Shown here piece by piece: positions 42,355-50,692 of a DNA stretch of 64,000 bases (positions within the stretch are counted from its first letter, which is position 1; each line of letters starts with the position of its first letter). A model generated the notes under the pieces. The model worked only from the letters and a program-made list of their open reading frames with translations, made no database searches and was not told where the DNA came from. The translations under genes and the position numbers were made by a program. This DNA comes from Stenotrophomonas maltophilia (GTDB lineage: Bacteria; Pseudomonadota; Gammaproteobacteria; Xanthomonadales; Xanthomonadaceae), in assembly GCF_004920835.1 (NCBI RefSeq), contig NZ_QFHO01000008.1:62001-126000 (forward strand), read 5' to 3'.

Positions 42355-43788
42355 ATGAACCCGTACTTTCTTGACGACACTCTTCCTACACCCACACCTC
42401 GAGTTCTACTGGGGCATCTGGCGTCAATGGAGACCATCGGCCGCCGTCAGCTCAGATTGTCCTTTGACGCGATCCCATACAGATGGGCACTTCACTCCTG
42501 GCGGCAGTACGGGGACGTTGAGCCTGAACCTGAGTACGTATCGCGGTTCTTTGAGGAGGTTCCGCTGTTTCACCTCGATGTCATTGTGCGCGGTTTCAAT
42601 GAACGCGAACTCGTTGAGGTTGTAACCGACCTCGCGCCGCCCGACAGGCGTGCGGAGGGCACCATAGTGGGGCGGTGGATAGGCCTCATGTTCCGTCCCA
42701 CACCCGCTGGCGACGCGATCAGCTATTCCAGCATTACTGACGCCGGAACCACGGGGTTCTTGGGGCTTGCCCACCTCCCCGAACCACCTCTGATTGAGCA
42801 CCTCAACAGGTTGAGGCCTGAAGTCACCCATGTGAATGCCGATCACTGGGCTCTCCGCGCTGTGCTTGACAGCATTCCGCGCCCCCACGCGATGGCCGTA
42901 CTGGACGTGGGTCAAGCTTCTTCCAACGTGATGCTCGGTGAAACCGGGCGGCCTCTTCTCTACTTTGATGTTGGCCGGGCCATCGGGGCGAACGCGTGGA
43001 CCACCCCCGCTGCGCTCAAGTTCTGCACCTGCCCAAACAACAAATCACCGGCGCCCGTTCTCATTTCGCATTGGCACGCGGATCACTACACCGCCACGTC
43101 ATTGGACCCGGACCTGTTGAAGTGCACCTGGATTGTCCCCCACACCGTCAATCCTGCTCACATGGCGTTCCAGAACGGAATTCTAGTTGCCGGCTCCCAG
43201 GTGCTCCAGTTGCCCCCGGTCTTTGCCGATCTTAAGTTCGGCACGTCTGGGAGCTATACCCTTACGCAGTGCACCGGAACCGGGAACAATCTCAACAATC
43301 GCGGCAATGCCCTGATGGTGGATTGGAGGGGTTTAAACTGGTTGCTTCCCGGCGACGCCAGCTACAAGTACATCAGCTTGGTTAAGGATCGAGAATTCAC
43401 CGCCGTGGTTGCTACTCATCATGGTGGCTTCTTTGCAGGCAATACCGTGCCCACAAGGGCACCGGGCTATGCCCGACTGGTGTATTCGTTCGGACACAAC
43501 AACGTCTTTGGCACGGCGATGCACCCGCTCCCCGCCTCGGTTGCCAAGCATATGACGCAATGGAACCACGGTAACTGGATCCCAGCACTTCCGCCCGGTC
43601 TGGTGTCGCCCGGCGTCGCTGGAGACGTTCGCGCCACAGCGGTGCACGGCGTCATGCTTTTCCCAGGTATTGCGCCGCCGACGCATTCTGGCGCGGTGGC
43701 GATCGGGTGGCAGGGGCCACCGGCCCTTGCAGGGTTAGCGGCACCATGCCCGACCTGCGGGAAGTCGTTCAATATTCAGCAGACCTGA
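42355..43788 (+). CDS. Metallo-beta-lactamase-fold hydrolase with an unrecognised N-terminal domain
   Basis: A 477-residue protein. The first 180 residues match no family I recognise. The MBL fold follows, opening with MAVLDVGQASSNVML, then the metal motif HWHADH (H239, H241, D243, H244), NRGNALMVDWRGLNWLLPGDAS with a metal-ligand Asp, and ATHHGG. This arrangement is ComEC-like, as seen in MBL nucleases and in MBL components of defence loci. The C-terminus has CPTCGKSF, half of a zinc knuckle. GGAGGA precedes the ATG. The divergent ATPase suggests a two-gene system. The activity could be DNase, RNase or phosphodiesterase; this is inferred. Confidence 0.75.
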   Translation: MNPYFLDDTLPTPTPRVLLGHLASMETIGRRQLRLSFDAIPYRWALHSWRQYGDVEPEPEYVSRFFEEVPLFHLDVIVRGFNERELVEVVTDLAPPDRRAEGTIVGRWIGLMFRPTPAGDAISYSSITDAGTTGFLGLAHLPEPPLIEHLNRLRPEVTHVNADHWALRAVLDSIPRPHAMAVLDVGQASSNVMLGETGRPLLYFDVGRAIGANAWTTPAALKFCTCPNNKSPAPVLISHWHADHYTATSLDPDLLKCTWIVPHTVNPAHMAFQNGILVAGSQVLQLPPVFADLKFGTSGSYTLTQCTGTGNNLNNRGNALMVDWRGLNWLLPGDASYKYISLVKDREFTAVVATHHGGFFAGNTVPTRAPGYARLVYSFGHNNVFGTAMHPLPASVAKHMTQWNHGNWIPALPPGLVSPGVAGDVRATAVHGVMLFPGIAPPTHSGAVAIGWQGPPALAGLAAPCPTCGKSFNIQQT

Positions 43789-43951
43789 GGGGCGCGACCG
43801 TTGTGCGTGTAAGCACCTTTTCGTCCAATGGTCATGCTTTAAGGCGCGCTGCGGATTCAATGGCGGTCGTCTTGCGATCGACCCTATCGGACCCCCGTCC
43901 ATGCCTTGTGCGGCGCGGTGTCGGCTCCATTCGGGTTTCCGATTTTGCTTA

Positions 43952-45128
43952 GAGGTGCTCTGAGCAGTTGACCCGGAGAGCTGTTTCTACGAGCCGCGAC
44001 GGCGGGCAACGTCACCGAGGAGGTATTTTTTATCTGAGAGGTGGCTTTGGACGTGCCTTTTCGGCACCTCCGGACGGATTTACCCTTGGGCGGGCATCAA
44101 TTCCCTGCGGGCCATCCACAGATTGGACAGGGCAAACAGGGTCAGCACCTGAGCGGTGTTCTTCGCCAAGCCGCGATAGCGGACCTTGGTGTACCCGAAC
44201 TGGCGCTTGATGAGTCTGAAGGGGTGCTCACCTTCGCGCGCAGGCTGGCCTTCCAGGTTTCCCACCGCTCCTGGTAACGCCGCTCCCTTGCGTTCCTAAT
44301 CGCCTTCACCTTGCCGCGCTTCTGTGCAATCAGGAAGGCGGCTTTGCAGTTCTTCAGCTCTGCTCGGGAGTCCGCACCGGTGTATCCGCTGTCGCCAAGG
44401 ATGCACGTCTCCTTGCCGTGCAGAAGCGCATGTGTGACCGTTACGTCGCTGACGTTGGCCGCCGTGCATCTGAGTGGTGAACCAGTCCGGAGAACTCATC
44501 GACCCCGATATGCGCCTTCATGCCGAAATACCACTGGTTGCCTTTACGGGTCTGGTGCGTTTCCGGATCGCGCGCCTTGTCTGCGTTCCTGGTTGAACTT
44601 GGCGCATGAATGATGGTGGCGATCCACGATCGTTCCCGCACGCAGCGCTGCAGATGGGCGTTCACGGCGTTAAGCATTTCTGCCGCAAGTCCGTGTGCCT
44701 CAAGCAGTTTGCGGAAGTTGAGGATCGTGGTCTCATCAGGAATGCGCGCCAAGCCGCCAATGCCGGCGAAACGACGCATCACCGCCGTGTCATACAGCGC
44801 TTCCTCCATGGACGGATCGCTGAGTGCGTACCACTGCTGTAGAAAATGCACACGCAGCATTGTCGACAATGGTTACGGCTGGCTTCCGCGACTGCCCATC
44901 TGCGGGTAGTGCGGCTCAATCAGTGCCAGCAGGCGCTTCCACGGCACGACCTGGTCCATCTCGGCAAGGAACCGCTCACGCCGGGTCTGCTTGCGCTGCC
45001 CCGGGCCGTCCGCATCACCAAATGTCAGCTGCATGGTCGACCACCACTGTACATTTCATGGTCGACTAGCGTGCCGGCCAGCTGCCGGCACTACCATGCA
45101 ACTTCCCTCATATTTGTTCAGAGCATCC
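43952..45128. mobile_element. IS5-family insertion sequence, decayed copy
   Basis: About 1177 bp. The left end GAGGTGCTCTGAGCA and right end TGTTCAGAGCATCC (45115-45128) correspond to the intact copy at 39342, in the same orientation. TTA flanks both ends (43949-43951 and 45129-45131). The transposase is broken. Confidence 0.82.
44080..45034 (-). pseudogene. Disrupted IS5-family transposase
   Basis: The frame is recognisable from the ATG at 45034 to the C-terminus at 44080 but is interrupted. A TAA replaces the Tyr codon of the intact copy's RQPYPLATML segment (near 44875). Further frameshifts fall near 44640, between the fragments at about 44450-44500, and near 44240-44290. It cannot make an active transposase. 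Confidence 0.88.
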
Positions 45129-45176
45129 TTAACTACCATTTTGGCCGATGGATATGGGGAGCGGTAGGGAGCAGGT

Positions 45177-45497
45177 TCACGGCCACTGGCCGCGTGAGGA
45201 TATGAATAGATGCATTGTGTAGCGCGACTGCATCGCTTCGTCGGGAAGCTCAATCTTCTCCTGATAGCAAATTGAGCGGGCATATGCGATCTGCGCCTTA
45301 GTAGGCCTTTTGATGTCCCAGTCGAGCATCTCGGGTACCAATCTGGAGAACTCGGCAGCTAGGCGCTTGGACAGCAAACCGGCATCCGCGCCCTCTTGGA
45401 TCTTTGCAATCTGGCGCCGCAGATCTTGTTCCGACTCTTGGCTCAGGGAAAGCTCCAAGGTGAACTCGGACTCAGCATCCACTAAAAAGAAGCTCAT
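45177..45497 (-). CDS. Hypothetical protein, 106 residues
   Basis: A small soluble protein with a helical N-terminal half (ESEQDLRRQIAKIQEG) and a C-terminal region RPTKAQIAYARSICYQEKIE that resembles short helical segments of DNA-associated accessory proteins. GAGG lies at a proper distance from the ATG. It ends only 48 bases from the IS5 right end, so its tail may be altered. Function not recognised. Confidence 0.5.
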   Translation of the reverse strand: MSFFLVDAESEFTLELSLSQESEQDLRRQIAKIQEGADAGLLSKRLAAEFSRLVPEMLDWDIKRPTKAQIAYARSICYQEKIELPDEAMQSRYTMHLFISSRGQWP

Positions 45498-45611
45498 AGT
45501 CTTCCCTCGCCCAAGTTACGAAGAATGCACTGGCCTCTAGGAGGCCCAGGTCATCAAGATGCTACCGTAAGTACTGTAGACCAAAAGTACTACGGAATTA
45601 AAGCTTAGGGG

Positions 45612-45836
45612 GTGAGTACTCCCAAGCACCAGCTAGCCCTTGGCGCCGCCGTGAAGGCGAGACGAACGGCACTGGGATTTTCCCAGGAGGACTTCGCAGA
45701 CAAACTGGGCATGCACCGGACGCAGCTTGGTCACATTGAGCAAGGAAAGAAGGACTGCCGGTTATCCACCGTGATCAGACTCGCAGATGCGCTCGGTCTA
45801 TCAGCGTCGAGCCTGCTTCGAGGGGCGGATCTTTAG
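45612..45836 (+). CDS. XRE-family helix-turn-helix regulator
   Basis: A 74-residue protein that is essentially one Cro/C1-type helix-turn-helix (GFSQEDFADKLGMHRTQLGH; IEQGKKDCRLSTVIRLADAL). The GTG start follows an AGGGGG run with short spacing. Such minimal regulators often control restriction-modification or toxin-antitoxin genes, but no such gene adjoins it here. It stands alone and divergent from the hypothetical gene at 45497, which may be its target. Confidence 0.8.
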   Translation: MSTPKHQLALGAAVKARRTALGFSQEDFADKLGMHRTQLGHIEQGKKDCRLSTVIRLADALGLSASSLLRGADL

Positions 45837-46120
45837 CGACTGGCAGTTCTTAGGTTGCGCGGCGCCCACTTTGGGCCTGGCTAGGCTCAGACTGTGACGC
45901 TGACAACGGCAATGTGGCCCAAAGCCCGTGTCCTCGACCTTGCGCAAAATGCGGCTGGGACGGGGGATACGGAGCTCGTCCGCGAATGATTTATCCACGG
46001 CGCGGCCTCAACTGCTCAAGCCACGCTCGGTCGATTGTTGGTATGCAGGTTGTCCCTCATCAGGACCTCCTGAGGCTTCGTTCAGCAGGCGCGGGAGGCA
46101 AGGCATGAACATGGCGGAAC
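45837..46120. other. Intergenic region without recognisable gene
   Basis: This 284-base stretch between the XRE gene and the HNH gene holds only short frames without ribosome-binding sites or family motifs. Nothing was identified in it. Confidence 0.5.
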
Positions 46121-46495
46121 TCATCTGGCGTGTAGATGCTCTCCATGCGATCTGAGGTGCAGCTTGGCGACGCTGGGCGGATGCCACTTCCCCTTTGCCA
46201 CGCGCTTTTGCACGAAGACACGATAGGCCTCGGGGGTGGGAGGAGACTTCCGCTTGTGTCTGCGTTGGTTACATGACCAGCACGCGGCAGCGATGTTGCC
46301 GGCCACGTCCCTACCGCCATCTTGCTGAGCCAACAGATGCTCGGCTGTGCAGCGGAGCGGAGTGGCGGTTCTGGCGCTGAGGCCGAACGGCTTTAATTCG
46401 TCGGGTGAAGTGTTCCACATCGGCAGGCTGCAATAGCAGCAGCGGCCCTTCTGAGCGTGGAAAGCGTCGGTTCTCAAGCGTTGGAGTTTGGGCAT
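46121..46495 (-). CDS. HNH endonuclease-like protein
   Basis: A 124-residue protein with an HNH/McrA-type zinc-finger nuclease core: CCYCSLPMW gives the first Cys pair, TAEHLLAQQDGG the HNH His, NIAAACWSCNQRRHKR the Asn and second Cys pair. It is the size of stand-alone HNH proteins on phages and mobile elements. A role in restriction or in element biology is possible. No partner gene was recognised. Confidence 0.8.
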   Translation of the reverse strand: MPKLQRLRTDAFHAQKGRCCYCSLPMWNTSPDELKPFGLSARTATPLRCTAEHLLAQQDGGRDVAGNIAAACWSCNQRRHKRKSPPTPEAYRVFVQKRVAKGKWHPPSVAKLHLRSHGEHLHAR

Positions 46496-46653
46496 GCTTA
46501 GATCTCAAAAGACAGGAAAAACTATCCCGTCGTCGCGTGTGCGATCGGATCGGGAACCTGTTGCCTTGAGCTAAGCAGGCAATGCGCCGGCGGGAATCCC
46601 CGCGCGGCAAGCGAGTTATCGCGCGCCAGGGTGTTGGCTGTCAAGATGGCGCC

Positions 46654-46743
46654 ATGACTATCCTTGACCAAAACATCGATCTGTTCGATACCTCGGTAAA
46701 CATACATCCGGCCCGGGCCAGCGGGGAGGTGGCCGATGCCTGA
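46654..46743 (+). CDS. Possible 29-residue ORF coupled to the next gene
   Basis: ATG to TGA, 29 codons (starts MTILDQNIDLFDTSV). Its last codons contain the GGGGAGG ribosome-binding site and the ATG (46736) of the next gene, so it could be translationally coupled to it. No homologue is recognised. Confidence 0.3.
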   Translation: MTILDQNIDLFDTSVNIHPARASGEVADA

Positions 46744-47455
46744 GGGCGGCGCAGCACATGACGAGTTGTCGGTTTGGATGGAGGAGCCGCGCGTGCAGCG
46801 GGCACTGGAGTGGGCCGACCACGTGCGGCGTTGGAACGAGGAGAAACTCTACGGGCTGGTTCTGCATGGGCCGGAGCCAGACCACATGGCGGTCGTAGCT
46901 TTCGCGGTGGTTCACGAACACCAATCGTCAGTTATGCTCCTCGTCAAGCACGGGCTGTTGGGCTCTGCCACAGCGCTGATGCGCCCATCTTTTGAAGCGT
47001 TTGTGCGCGGGCTGTGGCTGCAATGGCCGATGATCAGGAGTTGGCGCGGTTTCAGAAGGGCCATGACACTGCAGCCCCAGAGAAGATGATCCGCAGGGTG
47101 GTCCAGCGTTCCGGTGAAAAGCGCTACGCGGATTTGTTGGATACCTGGGAGCAGTCGCAGAAGACAATGCACGGCTACGTCCACCATGGCTACCAGTCCT
47201 TGATCCGTCGCTCCCGCGTAATCGAAACTTCTCCTGACGAGGTGGTGGATTTGTTGGGATTCAGCACGTCAATGGCTCTCCATTCTCGAAACCGTTGAAC
47301 TGGCCGGAAAGCGGGTCCCAGAGGAAGAGGTGGCTGCCCGACATCAGTGGGTTGCAGAGAAGCAACTGGAGATCGTCGCTATGCTGCGATCGATGGGGCT
47401 GGTTCAGGCGTTGGGCGAAGCGGTGCCCGCTCCTCCGACCACACTAGCCAATTGA
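46736..47455 (+). pseudogene. Frameshifted hypothetical gene (two compensating shifts)
   Basis: Reading starts at the ATG at 46736 with a strong GGGGAGG site (MPEGGAAHDELSVWMEE). Near 47024 the frame is lost after FVRGLWLQW, and the sequence continues sensibly one frame over (ADDQELARFQKGHDTAA). Near 47280 it returns to the first frame (ILETVELAGKRVPEEEV) and ends at TGA 47455. Restored, it would encode about 239 residues, mainly helical, of a family I do not recognise. Both shifts must be present for the ends to match, so this is a decayed gene or has two sequencing errors. Confidence 0.65.
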
Positions 47456-47751
47456 GACTTGCCAATCGAGCAGGGGTATTCCCGTGGTTGCCCGCAAATG
47501 GGCACTAGACGGGTAGAGAATTAGGGCTTTCTACGGGCAGGGTCCATGTCGTCCCGTGGCGGGAAATGGAGGGCTGGCTGCGCGGGAGTCCCTTAGCTTG
47601 CCAGCCAAGCTATGCCCGCTTAGGATCTAGTTGTACTAGATTGAGAACCTTAGATGCGACGCTTTGTGGGTGAAGGCGTGGCCGGCCCCCTAGGTCGACC
47701 AGGGGGCATTTGCGGCAGAGTTGCCGTTCCTTATAGGAGCTCGGGGGAAAG
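47456..47751. promoter_or_regulatory. 296-base gap with a 7+7 palindrome at 47625-47641
   Basis: The gap holds no recognisable gene. It contains the perfect inverted repeat ATCTAGT-TGT-ACTAGAT, about 110 bases before the next ATG, which could be an operator. A GGAGCTCGGGGG ribosome-binding region precedes 47752. Confidence 0.4.
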
Positions 47752-48027
47752 ATGGATCTGTTTACAAAGAACGGCAAGCCTCTGCAGGTGAATGGGGAAT
47801 TTGTTTACAGCCGCTCAGGCGCAGTTGTAGGTCGCATCAAAGGCGAGCGTGTTTTTGGCCCCGATGGAAAGTATGTGGGCTCTATTGTTAACGACCGCCT
47901 GATATACCGATCTACTCAAAGCGCAGCAATTAGTTCGCCGTTTTCCCAGGCGCGCCGTGCTGGCACTGCTAGGGCGAACAGGGTGGGTTCGGCCGCTTGG
48001 GGCGATGAGCCGACCATTCCCGACTAA
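47752..48027 (+). CDS. Small beta-rich repeat protein (4-fold beta-flower-like)
   Basis: A 91-residue protein whose first 60 residues repeat a short strand-turn unit: FTKNGKPLQVNGEFVYSRSG, VVGRIKGERVFGPDGKYV, GSIVNDRLIYRST. This resembles the 4-fold beta-flower domain family. The C-terminal 30 residues are polar. Function unknown. It precedes the Gabija-like operon by 355 bases. Confidence 0.5.
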   Translation: MDLFTKNGKPLQVNGEFVYSRSGAVVGRIKGERVFGPDGKYVGSIVNDRLIYRSTQSAAISSPFSQARRAGTARANRVGSAAWGDEPTIPD

Positions 48028-48382
48028 GGTTGCTTTCCATGCACTTGCCGTTCAACGGGAAGTTCTAGCGGACGACGCTCAGGAATGGGATGGGGTTTCA
48101 GAACGATGGGCGTGCGCTCTAGTTCCGATGCGGCAGCGATTAAGCGAGATTCGGGGGATCTATCGAGGGCGGATCGATGCCGCTTTGGGTCGGAAGCAGG
48201 CGTCTTCCCGGTCATCAATTTCTCGCGGGTTCCAGGTCCTCAGCCGAACAGAAATGTCGCTATCCATGATGGCCAACCAAATCATCTTCGCTGCTATTGG
48301 TGACATGAGGGCGTCTTCCCTGGCGCCTTAAGTATCTGCCTAATAGCGGCACATCGCTAACTTCCAGTCAAAAGGTGCCTCA
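48028..48382. other. Intergenic region upstream of the nuclease-helicase operon
   Basis: There are overlapping open frames (47957-48331 and 48085-48303), but none has a family motif or a good ribosome-binding site. I do not support a gene here. The promoter of the following operon should lie in this stretch. Confidence 0.4.
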
Positions 48383-50692
48383 ATGCCAGACGCAGGTCCA
48401 GTCATTCCGGTCTCCGGAGGCATCACACTTCGATTTCTAGAGTTGTGCCAGTTCCGCCGCCTCGGCAAGGTTCAACTGGACGTCAACAAGAAGACCACTA
48501 TTCTGGTCGGAGCGAACAACAGCGGGAAGACCTCGGTACTCACCGCTCTCCGTCACTTCCTCGCAGAAAGTTCGTCCTTTGGCTCTTTTGACATCAGCCT
48601 CTCGCAATGGCCAACACTGCGAGCTCTTGGAAAAGTATGGGAAGCCCTACCGGAAGACCCCTTAACCGTGCCAGGTGACGAGGAGCAGTGGAAGCAGCAG
48701 CTTCAAGCTCTTCTCTCGACCATGCCAACGCTGGACCTTTGGTTCGATGCCGAGGCGGGCATGTACCACTACGTCGCACCGTTCCTTTCCAAGTTCAGCT
48801 GGAAGGGTGGTGCAGTGGGTATCCGCCTTCGCTTGGAACCAGCGTCAACCGTTGAAGAGCTAAAGCAACTTGCCTGGATATACCGCACGGCGCGCGGGCC
48901 CGTGAAGGAAATGGGTGCTGACTCGTTGGCTTGGCCCATAGACCTTTTGGACTTTTGGCTCCGTGAACCTTCGAAACTCGGCCAGGTTCGTGCATATAAA
49001 CTCGATGCAGAGAACAACCCAATAACCGGCTTCAAGACCTACGCCAGCCAGGCGCTTGCTGAAAATGCCAGCCGCATTGATCGGAAGCATCTGTCCAAGG
49101 TCATCCGAGTCGACTTTGTTGCCGCTCAGCGTGGGCTGGGCAGTGAAGAGGCTGAGTCGCGGTCGGCATCCGGGCCGCATCGAGTTGGCATGTTCTCCAA
49201 CCAACTCCTCAAGTTTGCCCGTCAGCACTTGAACGTCGCCAGTACAGGGCATGGTCACCGCGCGGACCTCGTCAAAGCGGTGGCAGAGGCGCAAAGAGAC
49301 CTTGACAAGAAGATTCACGAGGCCATTGCCGATTCGGTTGAGGAGGTGAAGCAGCTCGGCTATCCGGGTCTGCATGATCCCCAGGAAATTCGTTTTCGCA
49401 CGCGCATCCAGACGGCTGACCTGCTAGACCATGGAACTGCGGTGCAGTACAGCATGCAGAAGGAGTCGCTTGAAGAACTCCTTCCTGAACACTCCATCGG
49501 ACTCGGCTACCAGAACCTCCAGTCCCTCAGTTATCAGTTGGTGTCATTCAAAGCTGCTAGGCTAAAGCCCGACAAAGGATCTCCTGCGCCCGTTCACCTT
49601 GTGATGATTGAAGAGCCTGAGGCGCACCTTCATGTCCAAGTGCAGCGTATCTTTCCCGACAAGGCACACAAGCTCATAAGCCCGACGGGAGCAGACGCCT
49701 CAGCGCTCAAGAGCCAGTTGCTGATCAGCACCCACTCGAGCCATCTCGCGCACGCTGAGGACTTTGACCGCCTCCGGTATGTACGCCGCGTTGCAAAGAG
49801 CGCGGCAAGCCCAATGCCAACCACTGAAGTAGTCAATCTCGGGCAGGTCTTTGGTGATGACAAGAAGACACGTCAGTTCGCAGAGCGATACTTCCGTGTC
49901 CAACACACCGACCTGCTATTCGCCAATGCGGCCATCTTCGTGGAAGGCGTTGCTGAGCGCATGCTCATCCCTCTTTTCATGGAGCGAGATTTCAAGGAGC
50001 TGAACAGTCGATATGTGTCCTTCCTTGATATCGGAGGGAGTCATGCCCACCGACTCAAGCCACTCGTCGAGAAGCTGCGGATCCCTACTGTCATCATCAC
50101 CGACGTCGACCCTTGCGAGGAACAGGACGGCAAACCCAAGAAGAACGGCGAGCCAACCAAGAGGCTGGTCGCGGTCGCAAACACCGGTCAAGCTGGTCTC
50201 CATTGCGGCAATCCGACGCTCCGTGGGTGGCACCCAAGGCTTCAGATGCTCGATGATTTGAAGAATCCGACCGACGCTCAGTTGGTATGGGGTGAGGCCG
50301 CAGCGGGCCTCGTGCGATTCGCTTGGCAGCTGCCAGTTGCTGAAGCTAACGGCAGCTGGCCCAGCTCCTTTGAAGATTCCCTCGTTCTTACAAACATGCC
50401 TTGGTTCAAGGCGCTCATGGGAGGCAAAGCCGATGATGATGGCGTTGAGATTGAGCCACCGACTGGCGCGCTTGGATCTGTGGCAAGAGCCGCGGCCGAA
50501 GCTGGAAGCGTTGCAGAGATGGTCAAGGCACTCCATACGGTAATGCATGGCTCGCTACGAAAGGGCGAGTTTGCTGCAAGCATCTTCGAGCAGCTTTCTT
50601 CTGATGAACCAGTTGTCTGCCCGAAGTACATCGCCGATGCCCTGGCTTGGTTACAGGCGCAGCTTGAGCCCAGCAAGGAACCGATGACATGA
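48383..50692 (+). CDS. Gabija GajA-like OLD-family ATP-dependent nuclease
   Basis: A 769-residue ABC-ATPase/TOPRIM protein. Walker A is GANNSGKTS (near residue 50), Walker B MIEEPEAHLH, and the switch His STHSSHLAH. The TOPRIM part has the Glu in AAIFVEGVAERML (about 518) and the DxD in IITDVDPCEE (about 573). Class 2 OLD proteins pair with UvrD-like helicases, and GajA/GajB is the defence version. This protein is longer than the best-known GajA (about 580 residues), so it may be a variant. The stop overlaps the helicase start (ATGA). Confidence 0.8.
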   Translation: MPDAGPVIPVSGGITLRFLELCQFRRLGKVQLDVNKKTTILVGANNSGKTSVLTALRHFLAESSSFGSFDISLSQWPTLRALGKVWEALPEDPLTVPGDEEQWKQQLQALLSTMPTLDLWFDAEAGMYHYVAPFLSKFSWKGGAVGIRLRLEPASTVEELKQLAWIYRTARGPVKEMGADSLAWPIDLLDFWLREPSKLGQVRAYKLDAENNPITGFKTYASQALAENASRIDRKHLSKVIRVDFVAAQRGLGSEEAESRSASGPHRVGMFSNQLLKFARQHLNVASTGHGHRADLVKAVAEAQRDLDKKIHEAIADSVEEVKQLGYPGLHDPQEIRFRTRIQTADLLDHGTAVQYSMQKESLEELLPEHSIGLGYQNLQSLSYQLVSFKAARLKPDKGSPAPVHLVMIEEPEAHLHVQVQRIFPDKAHKLISPTGADASALKSQLLISTHSSHLAHAEDFDRLRYVRRVAKSAASPMPTTEVVNLGQVFGDDKKTRQFAERYFRVQHTDLLFANAAIFVEGVAERMLIPLFMERDFKELNSRYVSFLDIGGSHAHRLKPLVEKLRIPTVIITDVDPCEEQDGKPKKNGEPTKRLVAVANTGQAGLHCGNPTLRGWHPRLQMLDDLKNPTDAQLVWGEAAAGLVRFAWQLPVAEANGSWPSSFEDSLVLTNMPWFKALMGGKADDDGVEIEPPTGALGSVARAAAEAGSVAEMVKALHTVMHGSLRKGEFAASIFEQLSSDEPVVCPKYIADALAWLQAQLEPSKEPMT

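Noticed and set aside
39342..45128. Composite IS5 transposon carrying the ATPase/MBL pair
   Set aside because: Each IS copy has its own flanking triplet pair (CTT and TTA), pointing to two independent insertions.
47957..48331. Hypothetical 124-codon gene overlapping the beta-flower-like gene
   Set aside because: It overlaps a better supported gene by 71 bases in another frame and has no ribosome-binding site or motif.
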